Shown: positions 10,021 to 20,068, numbered from the stretch's first letter. The stretch is 64,000 nt of DNA from Streptomyces griseus (GCA_945884695.1 CAMCYO010000001.1:186001-250000); one strand, 5' to 3'. The notes: a model not told the origin generated them from the letters alone. Numbers and translations are program-made.

Positions 10021-10967
10021 GAGAGAGTTCATTTGATTTTTCGACCACATTGGGAAGCGCATGGTTTCCCACTCCAATTTTTACAGCCAGTGGTTGTGCG
10101 AGTTCCGGAAAAGAGTTGTCACAATTTTTTCCTCTTGATGCAATCGGAGCGGTTGTAACAAAATCAGTGATGCTCAAAGAACGATTAGGTCGACCAACGC
10201 CTCGTATGGCTGAAACCCCCAGTGGTATGTTGAATTCAATTGGACTTCAAGGCCCAGGTATTGATGCCTTCCTGGCTAAAGATGTTCCTTGGCTAGTAGA
10301 GAACAGAGCGCGAATTATTGTGTCAATCGCGGGTGAAAGCGTAGACGAGTACGGTGTACTAGCAAGGCGTTTACGTTCGGTTCCAGGGATATCAGCCGTT
10401 GAAGTCAATATCAGTTGCCCCAATGTTGAGAACAGAGGTCAGGTTTTTGCATGTGATCCAGAATCAGCCAAGGCCGTTGTTGAATCGGTAAGGCGTACCT
10501 TGGCGGGTGATCTACCTATCATTGTGAAACTTTCACCAGATGTTACAAACATTGCAGCCATCGCTCGCGTAGTGGTCGACGCCGGAGCAGATGCCCTTGC
10601 TCTGATTAATACCTTGTTGGGAATGGTAATTAATACAGAAACCATGTATCCACATCTCGGTGGAAAGACTGGAGGATTATCAGGGCCCGCAATCAGGCCT
10701 GTTGCTGTTCGCGCAATTTATCAAGTGCATGAGGCACTTCCAAAAATTCCGATTCTGGGAATGGGTGGCGTGCGTACGGGTAGAGATGCTTTCGAGTTGA
10801 TTCTGGCCGGCGCAAGTGGTGTGAGCGTTGGTACGGCATCTTTTGGAAATCCACGTGCAGTAATAGATGTACAGACCGAATTGAAATCAATACTTATCTC
10901 TAAAGGTTTTAATTCAGTACAAGAAGCCATTGGTTTTGCACATAGGCCTAAACAACAGGAATCATGA
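10017..10967 (+). CDS. pyrD: Dihydroorotate dehydrogenase (class 1B catalytic subunit)
   Basis: Oxidises dihydroorotate to orotate with FMN. The 316-residue TIM-barrel shows NPIFTASG-like TPIFTASGCASSGKE, the VNISCPNVENRG orotate/FMN segment, IVKLSPDV and the GMGGVRTGRDAFELILAGASGVSVGTA phosphate-binding end. Having pyrK adjacent marks it as the soluble NAD-linked 1B type rather than the quinone-linked type. It overlaps pyrK and pyrF by 4 bp each. Confidence 0.95.
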   Translation: MRESSFDFSTTLGSAWFPTPIFTASGCASSGKELSQFFPLDAIGAVVTKSVMLKERLGRPTPRMAETPSGMLNSIGLQGPGIDAFLAKDVPWLVENRARIIVSIAGESVDEYGVLARRLRSVPGISAVEVNISCPNVENRGQVFACDPESAKAVVESVRRTLAGDLPIIVKLSPDVTNIAAIARVVVDAGADALALINTLLGMVINTETMYPHLGGKTGGLSGPAIRPVAVRAIYQVHEALPKIPILGMGGVRTGRDAFELILAGASGVSVGTASFGNPRAVIDVQTELKSILISKGFNSVQEAIGFAHRPKQQES

Positions 10968-11668
10968 AGATAAAACCCCCGATTATCTTGGCCGTAGATA
11001 CGCCAGAGTTGGATACCGCCAAGGCATGGGTGGAATGCACGAGCGAATTCACCAGCGCTTACAAGCTTGGATTAGAATTTTTTCTTCGCCATGGTGCACA
11101 AGGAGTGCGACAGATGCAAAATGCCACTGATGCAGATCTATTCTTGGATTTAAAACTCCATGATATCCCCAATACAGTTACTCAAGCTGCTCTTCAAGTA
11201 GCCGATCTTTCTCCACGGTTTCTCACCGTGCATGCCTCTGGCGGTTCAGCAATGATTCAAGGAGCAGTTAAATCTGCTCCGCTATCAATAATTACCGCAG
11301 TGACCGTTCTTACATCCCTGAGTGAGATTGATTGGGTTGAAATTGGTTTTGCTCAGGACACTGGGAAAAGCGCGGTAGCTCTTGCACAAATGTCGGTGAA
11401 ATCTGGTGCAAAAGCTATTGTCTGTTCGCCTTTGGAAATCGGCGCAATTTCAGAGGCCATTCCAGCGCACATTCTCATCATCACTCCAGGAGTTCGTCCG
11501 AAGCAAGATGGGGCTAAAGACGATCAAAATAGAACCATGACGCCAAAGGAAGCGATCGATGCCGGTGCTGATTTACTTGTTATTGGTCGACCGATAACTC
11601 AATTATGGGAAACTGGCCCAGAAGCAATGCGAGAACGGGCTAAGGCTATTGCAGGAGAACTTTCATAA
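10964..11668 (+). CDS. pyrF: Orotidine 5'-phosphate decarboxylase
   Basis: Last step of UMP synthesis. The 234-residue barrel has the catalytic LDLKLHDIPNTV motif, the ITPGVRP phosphate loop and the terminal VIGRPI segment. Many high-G+C actinobacteria carry a longer pyrF type; this one has the shorter, E. coli/Bacillus-like architecture. It closes the overlapping pyr gene set; the next gene starts 28 bp later behind its own predicted -10 element. Confidence 0.95.
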   Translation: MKIKPPIILAVDTPELDTAKAWVECTSEFTSAYKLGLEFFLRHGAQGVRQMQNATDADLFLDLKLHDIPNTVTQAALQVADLSPRFLTVHASGGSAMIQGAVKSAPLSIITAVTVLTSLSEIDWVEIGFAQDTGKSAVALAQMSVKSGAKAIVCSPLEIGAISEAIPAHILIITPGVRPKQDGAKDDQNRTMTPKEAIDAGADLLVIGRPITQLWETGPEAMRERAKAIAGELS

Positions 11669-11684
11669 GGGTTGCTTTGCGAGA

Positions 11685-11690
11685 TAGATT
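11685..11690 (+). promoter_or_regulatory. Predicted -10 element upstream of the mIHF-gmk fusion
   Basis: TAGATT is 6 nt before the ATG at 11697, with no Shine-Dalgarno in between. This suggests a leaderless start for the fusion gene, independent of the pyr transcript. Confidence 0.45.
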
Positions 11691-11696
11691 TAACGC

Positions 11697-12569
11697 ATGA
11701 GAACGCCCCCGAAGCTTTCAGCATCGCAACGTCAAGATGCTTTAGACAAAGCTGCACGGTCGCGTAAGGCGCGCGCTGAAATAAAGAATAGAGTGAAATC
11801 AGGAGAGCTGAGTTTCACGGAAGTTTTGGACCTGGCAAAGAGCGACAGCGTTGCAGGAAAGATGAGAGTGCGTGAATTGATCGAAGCAGTCCCTGGGGTC
11901 GGTAAAATTCGTGCCAGCGCAATGATGGAGCGGTTAGAAATTTCGCTCACTCGTAGAATTCAAGGTTTAGGAGTTCATCAAATAGGCGCTCTGGTGAGAG
12001 AATTTCCTATGACTCATTCGGCTAAGAGGCGCGGGAAATTGATTGTGCTTTCCGGTCCTGGGGGAGTGGGAAAGAGCACAATCGCAGATCGTTTAAGGTC
12101 ACAAAACAATTTTTATGTCAGCGTATCGGCAACAACAAGGTTGCCGAGAACTAATGAGCGAGAAGGGATTGATTATTTCTTCCTTTCGCGTGAAGAATTC
12201 TCCAAGAAAATTGCCAATGATGAGTTTTTGGAATGGGCCGAATTTGCAGGTGCCATGTACGGAACACCGCGTATTGGTGTTGAAAACTCTTTAGCCCAAG
12301 GCCATGACGTACTTCTTGAAATAGAAATCGAAGGTGCAAAGCAAGTTAAAGCCCATAGTGCAGAAGCGATTTTGGTCTTTTTGCAACCTCCAAGTTGGGA
12401 GCACCTGGTTGCACGATTAGAGGCTCGTGGTACTGACACTCCCGAGAGAAGGGTTGAAAGGCTGGCTTTAGCACAGGAGGAGATGGCTGCTTCTGGCGAA
12501 TTCGACCTCGTCCTGATCAACGATGCGGTCGAGAACGTGGTCTTACGGCTGGTATCCTTGACGACTTAG
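11697..12569 (+). CDS. gmk: Fusion of actinobacterial integration host factor (mIHF) and guanylate kinase
   Basis: The 290-residue frame combines two genes that are separate neighbours in Mycobacterium and Streptomyces. Residues 1-104 are mIHF: basic N-terminal helices, then the helix-hairpin-helix [17 protein letters not shown] and the [14 protein letters not shown] tail that contact DNA. Residues 105-290 are guanylate kinase: P-loop GPGGVGKST at 120-128, then [17 protein letters not shown], and GTPRIGVE. No stop or frameshift separates them. M105 (ATG at 12009) coincides with a normal gmk start, so an internal start could also give free kinase. Nucleoid binding and GMP phosphorylation may thus share one chain. 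Confidence 0.9.
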   Translation: MRTPPKLSASQRQDALDKAARSRKARAEIKNRVKSGELSFTEVLDLAKSDSVAGKMRVRELIEAVPGVGKIRASAMMERLEISLTRRIQGLGVHQIGALVREFPMTHSAKRRGKLIVLSGPGGVGKSTIADRLRSQNNFYVSVSATTRLPRTNEREGIDYFFLSREEFSKKIANDEFLEWAEFAGAMYGTPRIGVENSLAQGHDVLLEIEIEGAKQVKAHSAEAILVFLQPPSWEHLVARLEARGTDTPERRVERLALAQEEMAASGEFDLVLINDAVENVVLRLVSLTT

Positions 12570-12604
12570 CAGGATTTATTGATCGATTATTTCTAAGGGG
12601 CAGC

Positions 12605-12853
12605 ATGGACGGCATTACAAATCCACCGATTGATGAACTTCTAGATAAAAGTGGTTCAAAGTACAGCCTAGTTCTCTACGCTGCAAAGCGTGCCCGTCAG
12701 ATCAATGCGTATTACTCACAACTTGGTGAAGGTCTACTTGAATATGTTGGACCTCTTGTCGAGACTCATGTTCATGAAAAACCTTTATCAATTGCACTAC
12801 GTGAGATCAATGAAGGTCTACTTACTTACGAAAATTTAGAACCTACCGCCTAA
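12605..12853 (+). CDS. rpoZ: RNA polymerase omega subunit
   Basis: Small assembly subunit of RNA polymerase that chaperones beta-prime. The 82-residue protein has the conserved segments [27 protein letters not shown] and the C-terminal [10 protein letters not shown] clear AAGGGG ribosome site precedes the ATG. Its place after gmk and before coaBC is the usual actinobacterial arrangement. Confidence 0.95.
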   Translation: MDGITNPPIDELLDKSGSKYSLVLYAAKRARQINAYYSQLGEGLLEYVGPLVETHVHEKPLSIALREINEGLLTYENLEPTA

Positions 12854-12861
12854 CTAGCGTT

Positions 12862-12867
12862 TAAGGT
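12862..12867 (+). promoter_or_regulatory. Predicted -10 element upstream of coaBC
   Basis: TAAGGT lies 6 nt before the ATG at 12874, the same spacing as at other predicted leaderless genes here. The AAGG within it could also act as a weak ribosome site, so this one is ambiguous. Confidence 0.35.
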
Positions 12868-12873
12868 TTGCCT

Positions 12874-14061
12874 ATGTCACGTACAGGTCGAGAATTATTA
12901 CTTGGCGTAGGTGGCGGGATAGCGGCATATAAATCTGCGGACCTGGTAAGACGCCTGCAAGATCATGGATATCTAGTTACTGTCGTTCCAACACCTGCCT
13001 CTCTCAATTTCGTCGGTAGCGCAACGTGGGAAGCCCTTACCAACCGTCCTGTTTACACTCAGGTTTGGGAAAGCGTCCATGAGGTTCCTCATATTTCTTT
13101 AGCGCAAAGTACCGATTACATTGTGATAGCACCAGCAACGGCTGATTTGATTGCTCGTATCGCACAAGGACGCGCTGATGATCTATTAACCAATGTTCTT
13201 TTAGCAAGCTCTTGCCCAAAAATGATTGTGCCGTCCATGCATCCAAATATGTGGTTAGACCCGGCAACTGTTGCAAATGTTGCAACGTTACGCGATCGCG
13301 GTTTCACGGTTATGAATCCCGAAGTTGGTCGACTTACAGGCTCAGATATCGGAGCGGGGCGTTTCCCGGAAAGCGCGGCGATTATTGCAGTATTGACGCA
13401 ATTAGTTGCACATAACAGTGATCTCATCGGCAAAAACATTGTAGTAACTGCTGGTGGCACTCGCGAAGCAATTGATCCTGTTCGATTCATTGGCAATCGT
13501 TCATCAGGGAAGCAAGGTTATGCAATTGCTCAAGCGGCATTATCCAGGGGTGCAAATGTACGATTGATTTCTGCCAATTGCGAATTGGCAATTCCGTCGG
13601 GTGCGCACGTTACACAGGTAGAAAGTACAGAGCAGATGCAGGTAGCACTTGCTGAATACTTTCCTTCTTGTGATGTCTTAATTATGTGCGCTGCTGTTGC
13701 AGATGCGAGGCCAAAGGTTTTGAGTGAGAATAAGATTAAGAAATCTGATTTTGATTCGATAGATTTGATTGCCAACCCTGATTTACTTGCATCGCTAACA
13801 CATCAGAAAAAGCCTGGGCAAATAATGGTTGGTTTTGCAGCAGAGACTATAGATCTTAAATCCAATGCTCAAGCCAAACTCAAAGATAAGGGCTTGGATT
13901 TGATTTTCGCAAACGATGTATCAGGTGGTGCAGTTTTTGGCAGTGATCAAACAGCCGGAACTCTGCTCTTCTGCGATGGGCCCGGAATAGAGATTTTGCC
14001 GACATCTAAAGACACGCTGGCCCATGAATTACTCAATCAGGTAGTACATCGGTTAGGTTAG
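12874..14061 (+). CDS. coaBC: Bifunctional phosphopantothenoylcysteine decarboxylase / phosphopantothenate-cysteine ligase
   Basis: Two successive steps of coenzyme A synthesis. The N-terminal CoaC flavoprotein domain (about 1-180) shows [18 protein letters not shown], the active-site His in HEVPHISLA and the substrate loop VPSMHPNMW. The C-terminal CoaB domain begins at [19 protein letters not shown], which is the synthetase signature, and holds the AAVADARP and K-I-K-K segments. I prefer the ATG at 12874 to a TTG two codons upstream. Length of 395 residues is normal. Confidence 0.95.
   Translation: MSRTGRELLLGVGGGIAAYKSADLVRRLQDHGYLVTVVPTPASLNFVGSATWEALTNRPVYTQVWESVHEVPHISLAQSTDYIVIAPATADLIARIAQGRADDLLTNVLLASSCPKMIVPSMHPNMWLDPATVANVATLRDRGFTVMNPEVGRLTGSDIGAGRFPESAAIIAVLTQLVAHNSDLIGKNIVVTAGGTREAIDPVRFIGNRSSGKQGYAIAQAALSRGANVRLISANCELAIPSGAHVTQVESTEQMQVALAEYFPSCDVLIMCAAVADARPKVLSENKIKKSDFDSIDLIANPDLLASLTHQKKPGQIMVGFAAETIDLKSNAQAKLKDKGLDLIFANDVSGGAVFGSDQTAGTLLFCDGPGIEILPTSKDTLAHELLNQVVHRLG
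14054..14059 (+). promoter_or_regulatory. Possible -10 element upstream of metK
   Basis: TAGGTT overlaps the end of coaBC and is 6 nt before the metK ATG; no Shine-Dalgarno is present. It could provide a leaderless metK transcript within the operon. Confidence 0.35.
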
Positions 14062-14065
14062 CCCA

Positions 14066-15256
14066 ATGTCACAGCGTCTATTTACCTCAGAATCTGTAAC
14101 CGAGGGGCACCCAGATAAGATTGCTGATCAAATTTCCGATGCTGTTTTGGATTCACTTATCTCCCAAGATCCATCCAGTCGTGTTGCAGTAGAAACACTT
14201 ATCACCACCGGCCAAGTACATGTAGCTGGTGAAGTAACTACTGATGGCTACGCCGATGTTATGGGAATCGTTCGCGATACGGTATTGAGAATTGGATACG
14301 ACTCTTCTGAAAAAGGTTTTGATGGAAACACGTGTGGTGTTTCTATTTCTATCGGGCAACAGTCCCAGGATATTGCACAAGGGGTAGACGACGCGTACGA
14401 GAAGCGCATCTCATCATCAGGTGATCCTTTGGACCTACAAGGCGCAGGTGATCAGGGCCTGATGTTTGGATACGCTTGCGATGATACAAAGGAACTGATG
14501 CCGTTACCTATCTGGTTGGCACATAAACTCGCTGCCCGTTTATCTGCGGTACGCAAGAATGGAACCCTGCCATATTTGCGCCCTGATGGAAAAACGCAAG
14601 TAACGATCGCCTATGAGGGAGATACGGCAGTTGCTTTAGATACTGTTGTTATTTCCAGCCAACATAGCGCTGATATCGATGTTGCAAAGACACTCATACC
14701 CGATGTTATAAAACATGTAATTGATCCGATTCTTGCTGAAATCGATCTACCTCGCAAAGATTTGAAAACGCTTATCAATCCCACTGGTCGCTTTGTCATT
14801 GGCGGACCGATGGGTGATGCCGGACTTACAGGGCGCAAGATTATCGTTGATACATACGGTGGAATGGCTCGTCATGGCGGTGGCGCATTCAGTGGAAAAG
14901 ATCCTTCGAAAGTGGACCGATCTGCCGCTTATGCGATGCGCTGGGTAGCAAAGAGTGTCGTTGCAGCTGGATTAGCAAAACGTTGTGAAGTGCAAGTGGC
15001 TTACGCAATTGGTAAAGCGCAACCTGTAGGCCTTTTTGTTGAAACTTTTGGCACAGAAAGCGTTTCTGTTGAAAAGATTCAAAGAGCTGTATTAGCAACA
15101 TTTGACCTGCGACCAGCTGCGATCATTAGAGATCTTCAATTATTAAGGCCGATTTATAGTTTGACGAGTGCTTATGGTCACTTTGGCAGAGAGTTACCTG
15201 AATTCACATGGGAGAAAACTAATCGTGTGGATGCTTTGCGCTCTGCAGCGAAGTAA
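14066..15256 (+). CDS. metK: S-adenosylmethionine synthetase
   Basis: Makes SAM from methionine and ATP. At 396 residues the three-domain protein is full length, with [21 protein letters not shown] at the N-terminus, [12 protein letters not shown] in the middle, and the [18 protein letters not shown] loop. No SAM riboswitch is seen before it. It lies 4 bp after coaBC and 6 bp before priA, in conserved actinobacterial order. Confidence 0.97.
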   Translation: MSQRLFTSESVTEGHPDKIADQISDAVLDSLISQDPSSRVAVETLITTGQVHVAGEVTTDGYADVMGIVRDTVLRIGYDSSEKGFDGNTCGVSISIGQQSQDIAQGVDDAYEKRISSSGDPLDLQGAGDQGLMFGYACDDTKELMPLPIWLAHKLAARLSAVRKNGTLPYLRPDGKTQVTIAYEGDTAVALDTVVISSQHSADIDVAKTLIPDVIKHVIDPILAEIDLPRKDLKTLINPTGRFVIGGPMGDAGLTGRKIIVDTYGGMARHGGGAFSGKDPSKVDRSAAYAMRWVAKSVVAAGLAKRCEVQVAYAIGKAQPVGLFVETFGTESVSVEKIQRAVLATFDLRPAAIIRDLQLLRPIYSLTSAYGHFGRELPEFTWEKTNRVDALRSAAK

Positions 15257-15262
15257 GAATCT

Positions 15263-17191
15263 ATGCATGTGGTTACTCCACGACCACTTACTCTAAAATC
15301 ACCGACAGCTCCTGGAACTAAACCTCTACCTGCCCATGAATTTCCTGTAGCTTCAATCCTGGTCGATAACGGCGTTTTTCACCTTGATGAACCTTATGAG
15401 TATCTCATTCCAGAGCATTTATCTGACCTCATGCAAGTTGGCGTGAGAGTGAGTGTTCCATTCAACCGTGGTAAGTGTGAGGGGTTAGTTATCTCTCGCA
15501 CTGATTTTGCCACTAGCGTTGCTCCCCTAAAATTTATAGAAAAAATTATCTCGCCATATCCGGTCGCAACGATTGAAACAATCGAACTTTTCAAACAGGT
15601 TTCACAGCGATGGGCCGGAACAACCATAGATGTTCTTCGTTCGGCTATTCCTCCACGTAGCGCAGGAGTGGAACGAGAAGTTGCTAGCGCTCAATTTTCA
15701 GTACCCAAATTCACAGAAGATGAATCAGTAGCCAAAGAGCTCTTAAATGATGAGGTCAGATTGTTTTGGGCGCTACCTCCAGATCCTGATCCCATTAAAA
15801 CTTTAGCTTCGTTGATAATTAGGAGAAGTTCCAAGTCACAAGTTCTAGCTATTCTCAGCGATGAGAAGGAACTCGAAGAAGTGGGCCAAGGCATTGATAC
15901 ACTTATTGGTTCTGGTTTTTATTCACGATTGGATTCTGCGCAAGAGAGATCAGCAAGATATAGGGACTATCTGCTCTTTACTCAAGGTAAGCGAAGAATT
16001 GCCCTTGGTTTACGTGGTGCAATTTTTACACCCTTAGTAAAGCATTCAACGATCATTGTTTCTCATGAAAGTTCAGCCCATCTTTATGAACCCAGAGCTC
16101 CGCGGTGGAATGCTCGTGATGTTGCACTGCTACGGGCTGGCGATGCTTCGATCAACCTGATTCTGACTGGTTTTTCTCCCTCGCTAGAGGTTGGTCGACT
16201 ACTCGATGTTGGGTGGCTAAATCTTCTGCAAGCACCATCGGTGCACCATGTTGTGGCCTCTGAACCAAAATATGGTGAATTGATTCCGAGTCAAGGTTTT
16301 TCCATTGTTCGATCGGCTCTAAAAAAGGGTCCAGTTCTTTTTCTCATTCCTAGTAAGGGATATGGCAATGCGATTTTGTGCGCACGATGTCGCAATTTAG
16401 GACTGTGTCAATGCGGTGGACGTCTTATGCGCAAATCTTCCCAGGCTTTGCCGCAGTGTTCGCTCTGCGCTATGGAGTTTGCGCATTGGCGCTGCGGAAC
16501 ATGTGGGGGAGAAAGGATCTATCTGGCCTCCCGTGGCATCGAAAGATTTGCGGAAGAGATCGGGAGCTCGTTTTCAAATTATCCAGTGGTGAGTTCATTT
16601 GGAGAACACATTCTTCTTAGTGTCGAAGCAAAACCACAATTGGTTCTTGCCACGCCAGGTGCGCAACCTTTGGTGAAGGGAGGTTACAGTGCTGTCATTC
16701 TTCTGGAAGGCCATAGATTCTTCGGCCATGCCAGCCTTCGGGCCGATGAGCGCGCGCGCGAGCAATTCTTTTCTTTCGCTTCGCTGGCCACCTCCGCTGG
16801 TTCGATTTATATTTCGATGCAACCTGCACATCCTATTGTTGCAGCCCTGACACGATGGAATCCATTGGGATTAGTGCGACGAGAATTGATTGAACGAGAA
16901 GAATTAGGTTTACCGCCTTATAGACGATTTATCAGACTCGACGTCAGTGGCGATGAAGCCCAACAGATTTTTGATGGAATTTCTCATGCGAAATCGGATT
17001 CTCGATTGCCGCAATCTCTAGAAATTCGACCGCCTACTCTTAGCGCTAAGAATCGTGGATTAATTTATCTCTCGGTACCATTTGAAGATGGGCCACAGGT
17101 GACATCTTTTCTTCAGGAATATCAAAAAAGACGGAGCATTTCAAAGAAGGAATTGTTGATTATCCACGTTGATCCGTACGAACTGACTTGA
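15263..17191 (+). CDS. priA: PriA-like primosome protein lacking helicase motifs
   Basis: Functions in replication restart by recognising forks. The 642-residue protein has the N-terminal 3'-end-binding domain (HLDEPYEYLIP, then VGVRVSVPFNRGKCEGLV) and the cysteine-rich zinc region (CARCRNLGLCQCGGRL, CSLCAMEF, CGTCGG). The helicase core is degenerate: there is no GxGKT Walker A, and the DEEH box position reads SHES. This loss is typical of actinobacterial PriA, which is thought to have a structural rather than unwinding role. The ATG lies 6 bp after metK. Confidence 0.9.
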   Translation: MHVVTPRPLTLKSPTAPGTKPLPAHEFPVASILVDNGVFHLDEPYEYLIPEHLSDLMQVGVRVSVPFNRGKCEGLVISRTDFATSVAPLKFIEKIISPYPVATIETIELFKQVSQRWAGTTIDVLRSAIPPRSAGVEREVASAQFSVPKFTEDESVAKELLNDEVRLFWALPPDPDPIKTLASLIIRRSSKSQVLAILSDEKELEEVGQGIDTLIGSGFYSRLDSAQERSARYRDYLLFTQGKRRIALGLRGAIFTPLVKHSTIIVSHESSAHLYEPRAPRWNARDVALLRAGDASINLILTGFSPSLEVGRLLDVGWLNLLQAPSVHHVVASEPKYGELIPSQGFSIVRSALKKGPVLFLIPSKGYGNAILCARCRNLGLCQCGGRLMRKSSQALPQCSLCAMEFAHWRCGTCGGERIYLASRGIERFAEEIGSSFSNYPVVSSFGEHILLSVEAKPQLVLATPGAQPLVKGGYSAVILLEGHRFFGHASLRADERAREQFFSFASLATSAGSIYISMQPAHPIVAALTRWNPLGLVRRELIEREELGLPPYRRFIRLDVSGDEAQQIFDGISHAKSDSRLPQSLEIRPPTLSAKNRGLIYLSVPFEDGPQVTSFLQEYQKRRSISKKELLIIHVDPYELT

Positions 17192-17195
17192 TTGG

Positions 17196-17201
17196 TAAGA
17201 T
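17196..17201 (+). promoter_or_regulatory. Predicted -10 element of a leaderless def promoter
   Basis: TAAGAT is followed by exactly 6 nt and the ATG at 17208, with no ribosome binding site. A -35 match is weak. Confidence 0.5.
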
Positions 17202-17207
17202 AAATCC

Positions 17208-17768
17208 ATGTCCATTCAACCTATTCGACTATTCGGAGACCCAGTCTTGGTTTCACCGACCAGTCCGGTCGTTGATTTCGATAAGGAATTGCGAACGCTG
17301 GTTTCAGATTTAACGGAAACGATGCTCAATGCGCCCGGTGCGGGATTAGCTGCTCCTCAAATAGGAGTTCCTCTACGGGTTTTCGTTTGGGATGTGGATG
17401 AAGCTTTAGGACATTTAATTAATCCTTCATTGGATCTGGGGGAAGAAATTCAAGATGGAGAAGAAGGGTGTCTTTCTTTCCCAGAATTACGCTATGAAAC
17501 GCCAAGGTCAATGAAAGTTGTGGCAAAAGGGTGGAATATGTATGGGGAACCAGTTGTAGTTGAAGGATCAGAGCTTTTAGCCAGAGCGCTGCAACATGAA
17601 AATGATCACCTGGACGGAATACTTTTTATTGACCGCCTCTCCACCCTAGATAGAAAAATTGCGATGAAGGAGATACGAGAATCGGAGTGGTTTGGAACCG
17701 CAATTTCACAAGGCCGAAGCCCGCGAATCAAGATTTCTCCACACAATCCATTTGAAAAAGGTCTTTAG
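17208..17768 (+). CDS. def: Peptide deformylase
   Basis: Removes the N-terminal formyl group from nascent proteins. The three family motifs are intact: GAGLAAPQIG (residues 44-53), EGCLSFPE with metal ligand C88, and QHENDHLDG with H130, E131 and H134. At 186 residues the length fits. It overlaps the fmt start by one base, coupling formylation and deformylation genes. Confidence 0.96.
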   Translation: MSIQPIRLFGDPVLVSPTSPVVDFDKELRTLVSDLTETMLNAPGAGLAAPQIGVPLRVFVWDVDEALGHLINPSLDLGEEIQDGEEGCLSFPELRYETPRSMKVVAKGWNMYGEPVVVEGSELLARALQHENDHLDGILFIDRLSTLDRKIAMKEIRESEWFGTAISQGRSPRIKISPHNPFEKGL

Positions 17769-18682
17769 TGCGTATAGGTGTGGCGGCCACGCCATTGGTT
17801 GCAATCCCAACGTTGGATTGGCTTTTTGAAAGCGAATATGAGCTATCTCAAATTATTTCCACTCCTGATCAGCCATCAGCGAGAAGCAAGAAACTTGAAC
17901 CTTCTGCCGTGAGTCAGTGGGCAACGAAGCGAAATCTGCCATGTCTTGCAACACGCGATTTTGTTGAGTTACGCGAGTGTTTTGCGAAATTGGATCTCAT
18001 TGTTGTTATTGGTTTTGGAGCTATATTTCCACCAGAACTTATAAATGCACCAAAGTATGGTTGTATCAATGTGCATTTCTCATTACTTCCGCAGTGGAGA
18101 GGCGCTGCGCCCGTCCAACGAGCCCTTATGAATGGCGAAACAAACCTTGGTGTATCAGTATTTCAGATTACAGAAGGCATTGACACAGGTCCTGTTTATT
18201 CAACAGCTAGTGTGATCGTTGACACGGAGTGCACATATGGAGATGCACTGGAGAGATTATCTGTTATCGGAGTTAAATCGGTTGCAATGGCACTGGAAAT
18301 GATAAGAACGGGTCAACTACCGGTTGAGCAAGCATCGGGCGCAGTTTCTTTAGCTCCAAAAATTTCTCGTCAGGATGCTCGGATCGATTGGAAATTGACA
18401 GCGCAAATTATTCACAACTTGGTTCGCGGAGTTAACCCAGAACCAGGTGCATGGACACTGTGGAGAGGTGAGCCCATGCAGATTCGTAAGAGTTCGATTT
18501 CACATGCGGGGCCATCTCTGTCACCAGGAGAGATTGGTTTAGAGGGAGGTTCTTTCTTTGTTGGATGTTCCGTAAACCAAAACCTTGAAATTCTCTCCTT
18601 GATTCCGGCAGGAAAACGAGAGATGTCGGCAGCCCAGTGGTCCAACGGAGCACGCATTATTAGCGGTGACCGCTTTGAGTAA
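17768..18682 (+). CDS. fmt: Methionyl-tRNA formyltransferase
   Basis: Formylates initiator Met-tRNA using 10-formyl-tetrahydrofolate. The 304-residue protein carries the signature INVHFSLLPQWRGAAPVQRAL with the catalytic Asn and His, and the DTGPVY Asp. The start is GTG inside the def stop (TAGTG). The 3' end overlaps rsmB by 17 bp. Confidence 0.96.
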   Translation: MRIGVAATPLVAIPTLDWLFESEYELSQIISTPDQPSARSKKLEPSAVSQWATKRNLPCLATRDFVELRECFAKLDLIVVIGFGAIFPPELINAPKYGCINVHFSLLPQWRGAAPVQRALMNGETNLGVSVFQITEGIDTGPVYSTASVIVDTECTYGDALERLSVIGVKSVAMALEMIRTGQLPVEQASGAVSLAPKISRQDARIDWKLTAQIIHNLVRGVNPEPGAWTLWRGEPMQIRKSSISHAGPSLSPGEIGLEGGSFFVGCSVNQNLEILSLIPAGKREMSAAQWSNGARIISGDRFE

Positions 18683-20051
18683 TAAGGAAGCAAAGGCAGT
18701 TAAATCTGGAGTCAAATCCTTTCGCCCACCTCGTCCCGATGAACCACGACTTTTGGCTTACAACGTTATAAGAGAAGTTAATCAGAGCGGAGGATTTGCT
18801 AATCTTCTTCTACCGAGATATTTACAAGAAAGTGATCTAGAGGCTCGGGATAAGGGTTTTGTAACGGAACTGGTTTACGGCACGTTAAGAATGCAGGGAA
18901 TGCATGATTGGATTATTGAGCAGGTGATTGATAGAGAATTCAGTGAACTTGATCCGGGAATTGTGGATGTATTGAGGCTAGGAATTCATCAATTATTTCA
19001 CATGAGAGTGCCTGTCCATGCTGGAGTTTCTGCAACAGTTGAGTTGGCTCGTAAAGTTGTTGGGGAGTCTAAAGCAACTTATGTAAACGCTATTCTCCGC
19101 AAAATCAGTGCCCGCGAATTAGAACAGTGGCTTGAACCGCTCTCTGTTTTGGATGATTTAGTGGCTAGGTACGCAATTGAATTCTCACATCCAGAATGGA
19201 TTGTCTCAGCCTATTTCGATCTTTTGAAAGATTCCGATGAAGTGAGAAGCGCATTAACGTCCAATAATATTCCCGCTTCTCCAACTTTAGTTTCCTGGCC
19301 AGGTAGATCAACGCAATCGGATTTGCTCAAATATGGGGGAGAGGCCACGACCTTTTCTCCTTATGGAGCAACAACACTCACAATTCCATCCGAAGTGCCA
19401 CTCGTTCGAAATAGACTTGCTGGAATACAGGATGAGGGTTCGCAGGTAGTCGCTTCTATATTTGCAAGTGCTTCTTATAATCGCGAAAAATGGTTGGATC
19501 TATGTGCCGGGCCAGGCGGCAAGGCTGCGTTGTTATCAAGTTTGGCATTAGAGCAACATAAATCCTTCACTGCCAATGAAATCTCACCCGCTCGGGCACA
19601 TCTTGTCGAGCAAGTAGTTGTTGGTGCTCGGGTGTGGATTGGGGACGGACGCACCATCGATGCGCGTGGAGAAAGATTCGATGCTGTTATCGCCGATGTT
19701 CCTTGTACAGGAATTGGGGCCTTGCGAAGGAGACCGGAAGTTCGATGGCGCAGAACTCCAGGTGATCTTGCAAATCTTATAGCGCTACAAAGAGAGTTGC
19801 TCGACTCTGCAATTTCGATCACGGAATCTTCTGCTTTGATTGCATATGTGACATGCTCTCCGCATTTGGCTGAAACGAAATTGCAAGTTCGCGATGCGCT
19901 TGCTAGACATAGAAATATCCGACAGATTCCGATTGGGGATTATCTTCCAGCTGGCTTGGAGAGCGCACTTGCGGGAGAGAGCTTGCAGCTCTGGACGCAT
20001 AGACACGGAACTGATGCCATGTTTATGGCACTATTTGAACGTGTTTCATAA
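18666..20051 (+). CDS. rsmB: 16S rRNA (cytosine-967-C5)-methyltransferase
   Basis: The N-terminal NusB-like RNA-binding domain (about 20-165) is followed by a Rossmann methyltransferase domain. The latter has the SAM motif LDLCAGPGGKAALL, the DVPCTGIGALRRRPEVRW motif with the first conserved Cys, and AYVTCSPH with the second. Full length at 461 residues. The GTG start lies inside fmt; a TTG nine bases later is an alternative. The def-fmt-rsmB-rpe order is conserved in actinobacteria. Confidence 0.93.
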   Translation: MTALSNKEAKAVKSGVKSFRPPRPDEPRLLAYNVIREVNQSGGFANLLLPRYLQESDLEARDKGFVTELVYGTLRMQGMHDWIIEQVIDREFSELDPGIVDVLRLGIHQLFHMRVPVHAGVSATVELARKVVGESKATYVNAILRKISARELEQWLEPLSVLDDLVARYAIEFSHPEWIVSAYFDLLKDSDEVRSALTSNNIPASPTLVSWPGRSTQSDLLKYGGEATTFSPYGATTLTIPSEVPLVRNRLAGIQDEGSQVVASIFASASYNREKWLDLCAGPGGKAALLSSLALEQHKSFTANEISPARAHLVEQVVVGARVWIGDGRTIDARGERFDAVIADVPCTGIGALRRRPEVRWRRTPGDLANLIALQRELLDSAISITESSALIAYVTCSPHLAETKLQVRDALARHRNIRQIPIGDYLPAGLESALAGESLQLWTHRHGTDAMFMALFERVS

Positions 20052-20062
20052 GATCGGTTGGG

Positions 20063-20068
20063 TAGAGT
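20063..20068 (+). promoter_or_regulatory. Predicted -10 element of a leaderless rpe promoter
   Basis: TAGAGT is 6 nt before the ATG at 20075. The element supports 20075 over the in-frame ATG at 20093. Confidence 0.45.

Noticed and set aside
14020-14066. SAM riboswitch before metK, and cobalamin or SAM riboswitch before metH
   Set aside because: Gaps are 4 bp (metK) and 28 bp (metH), leaving no room for an aptamer.
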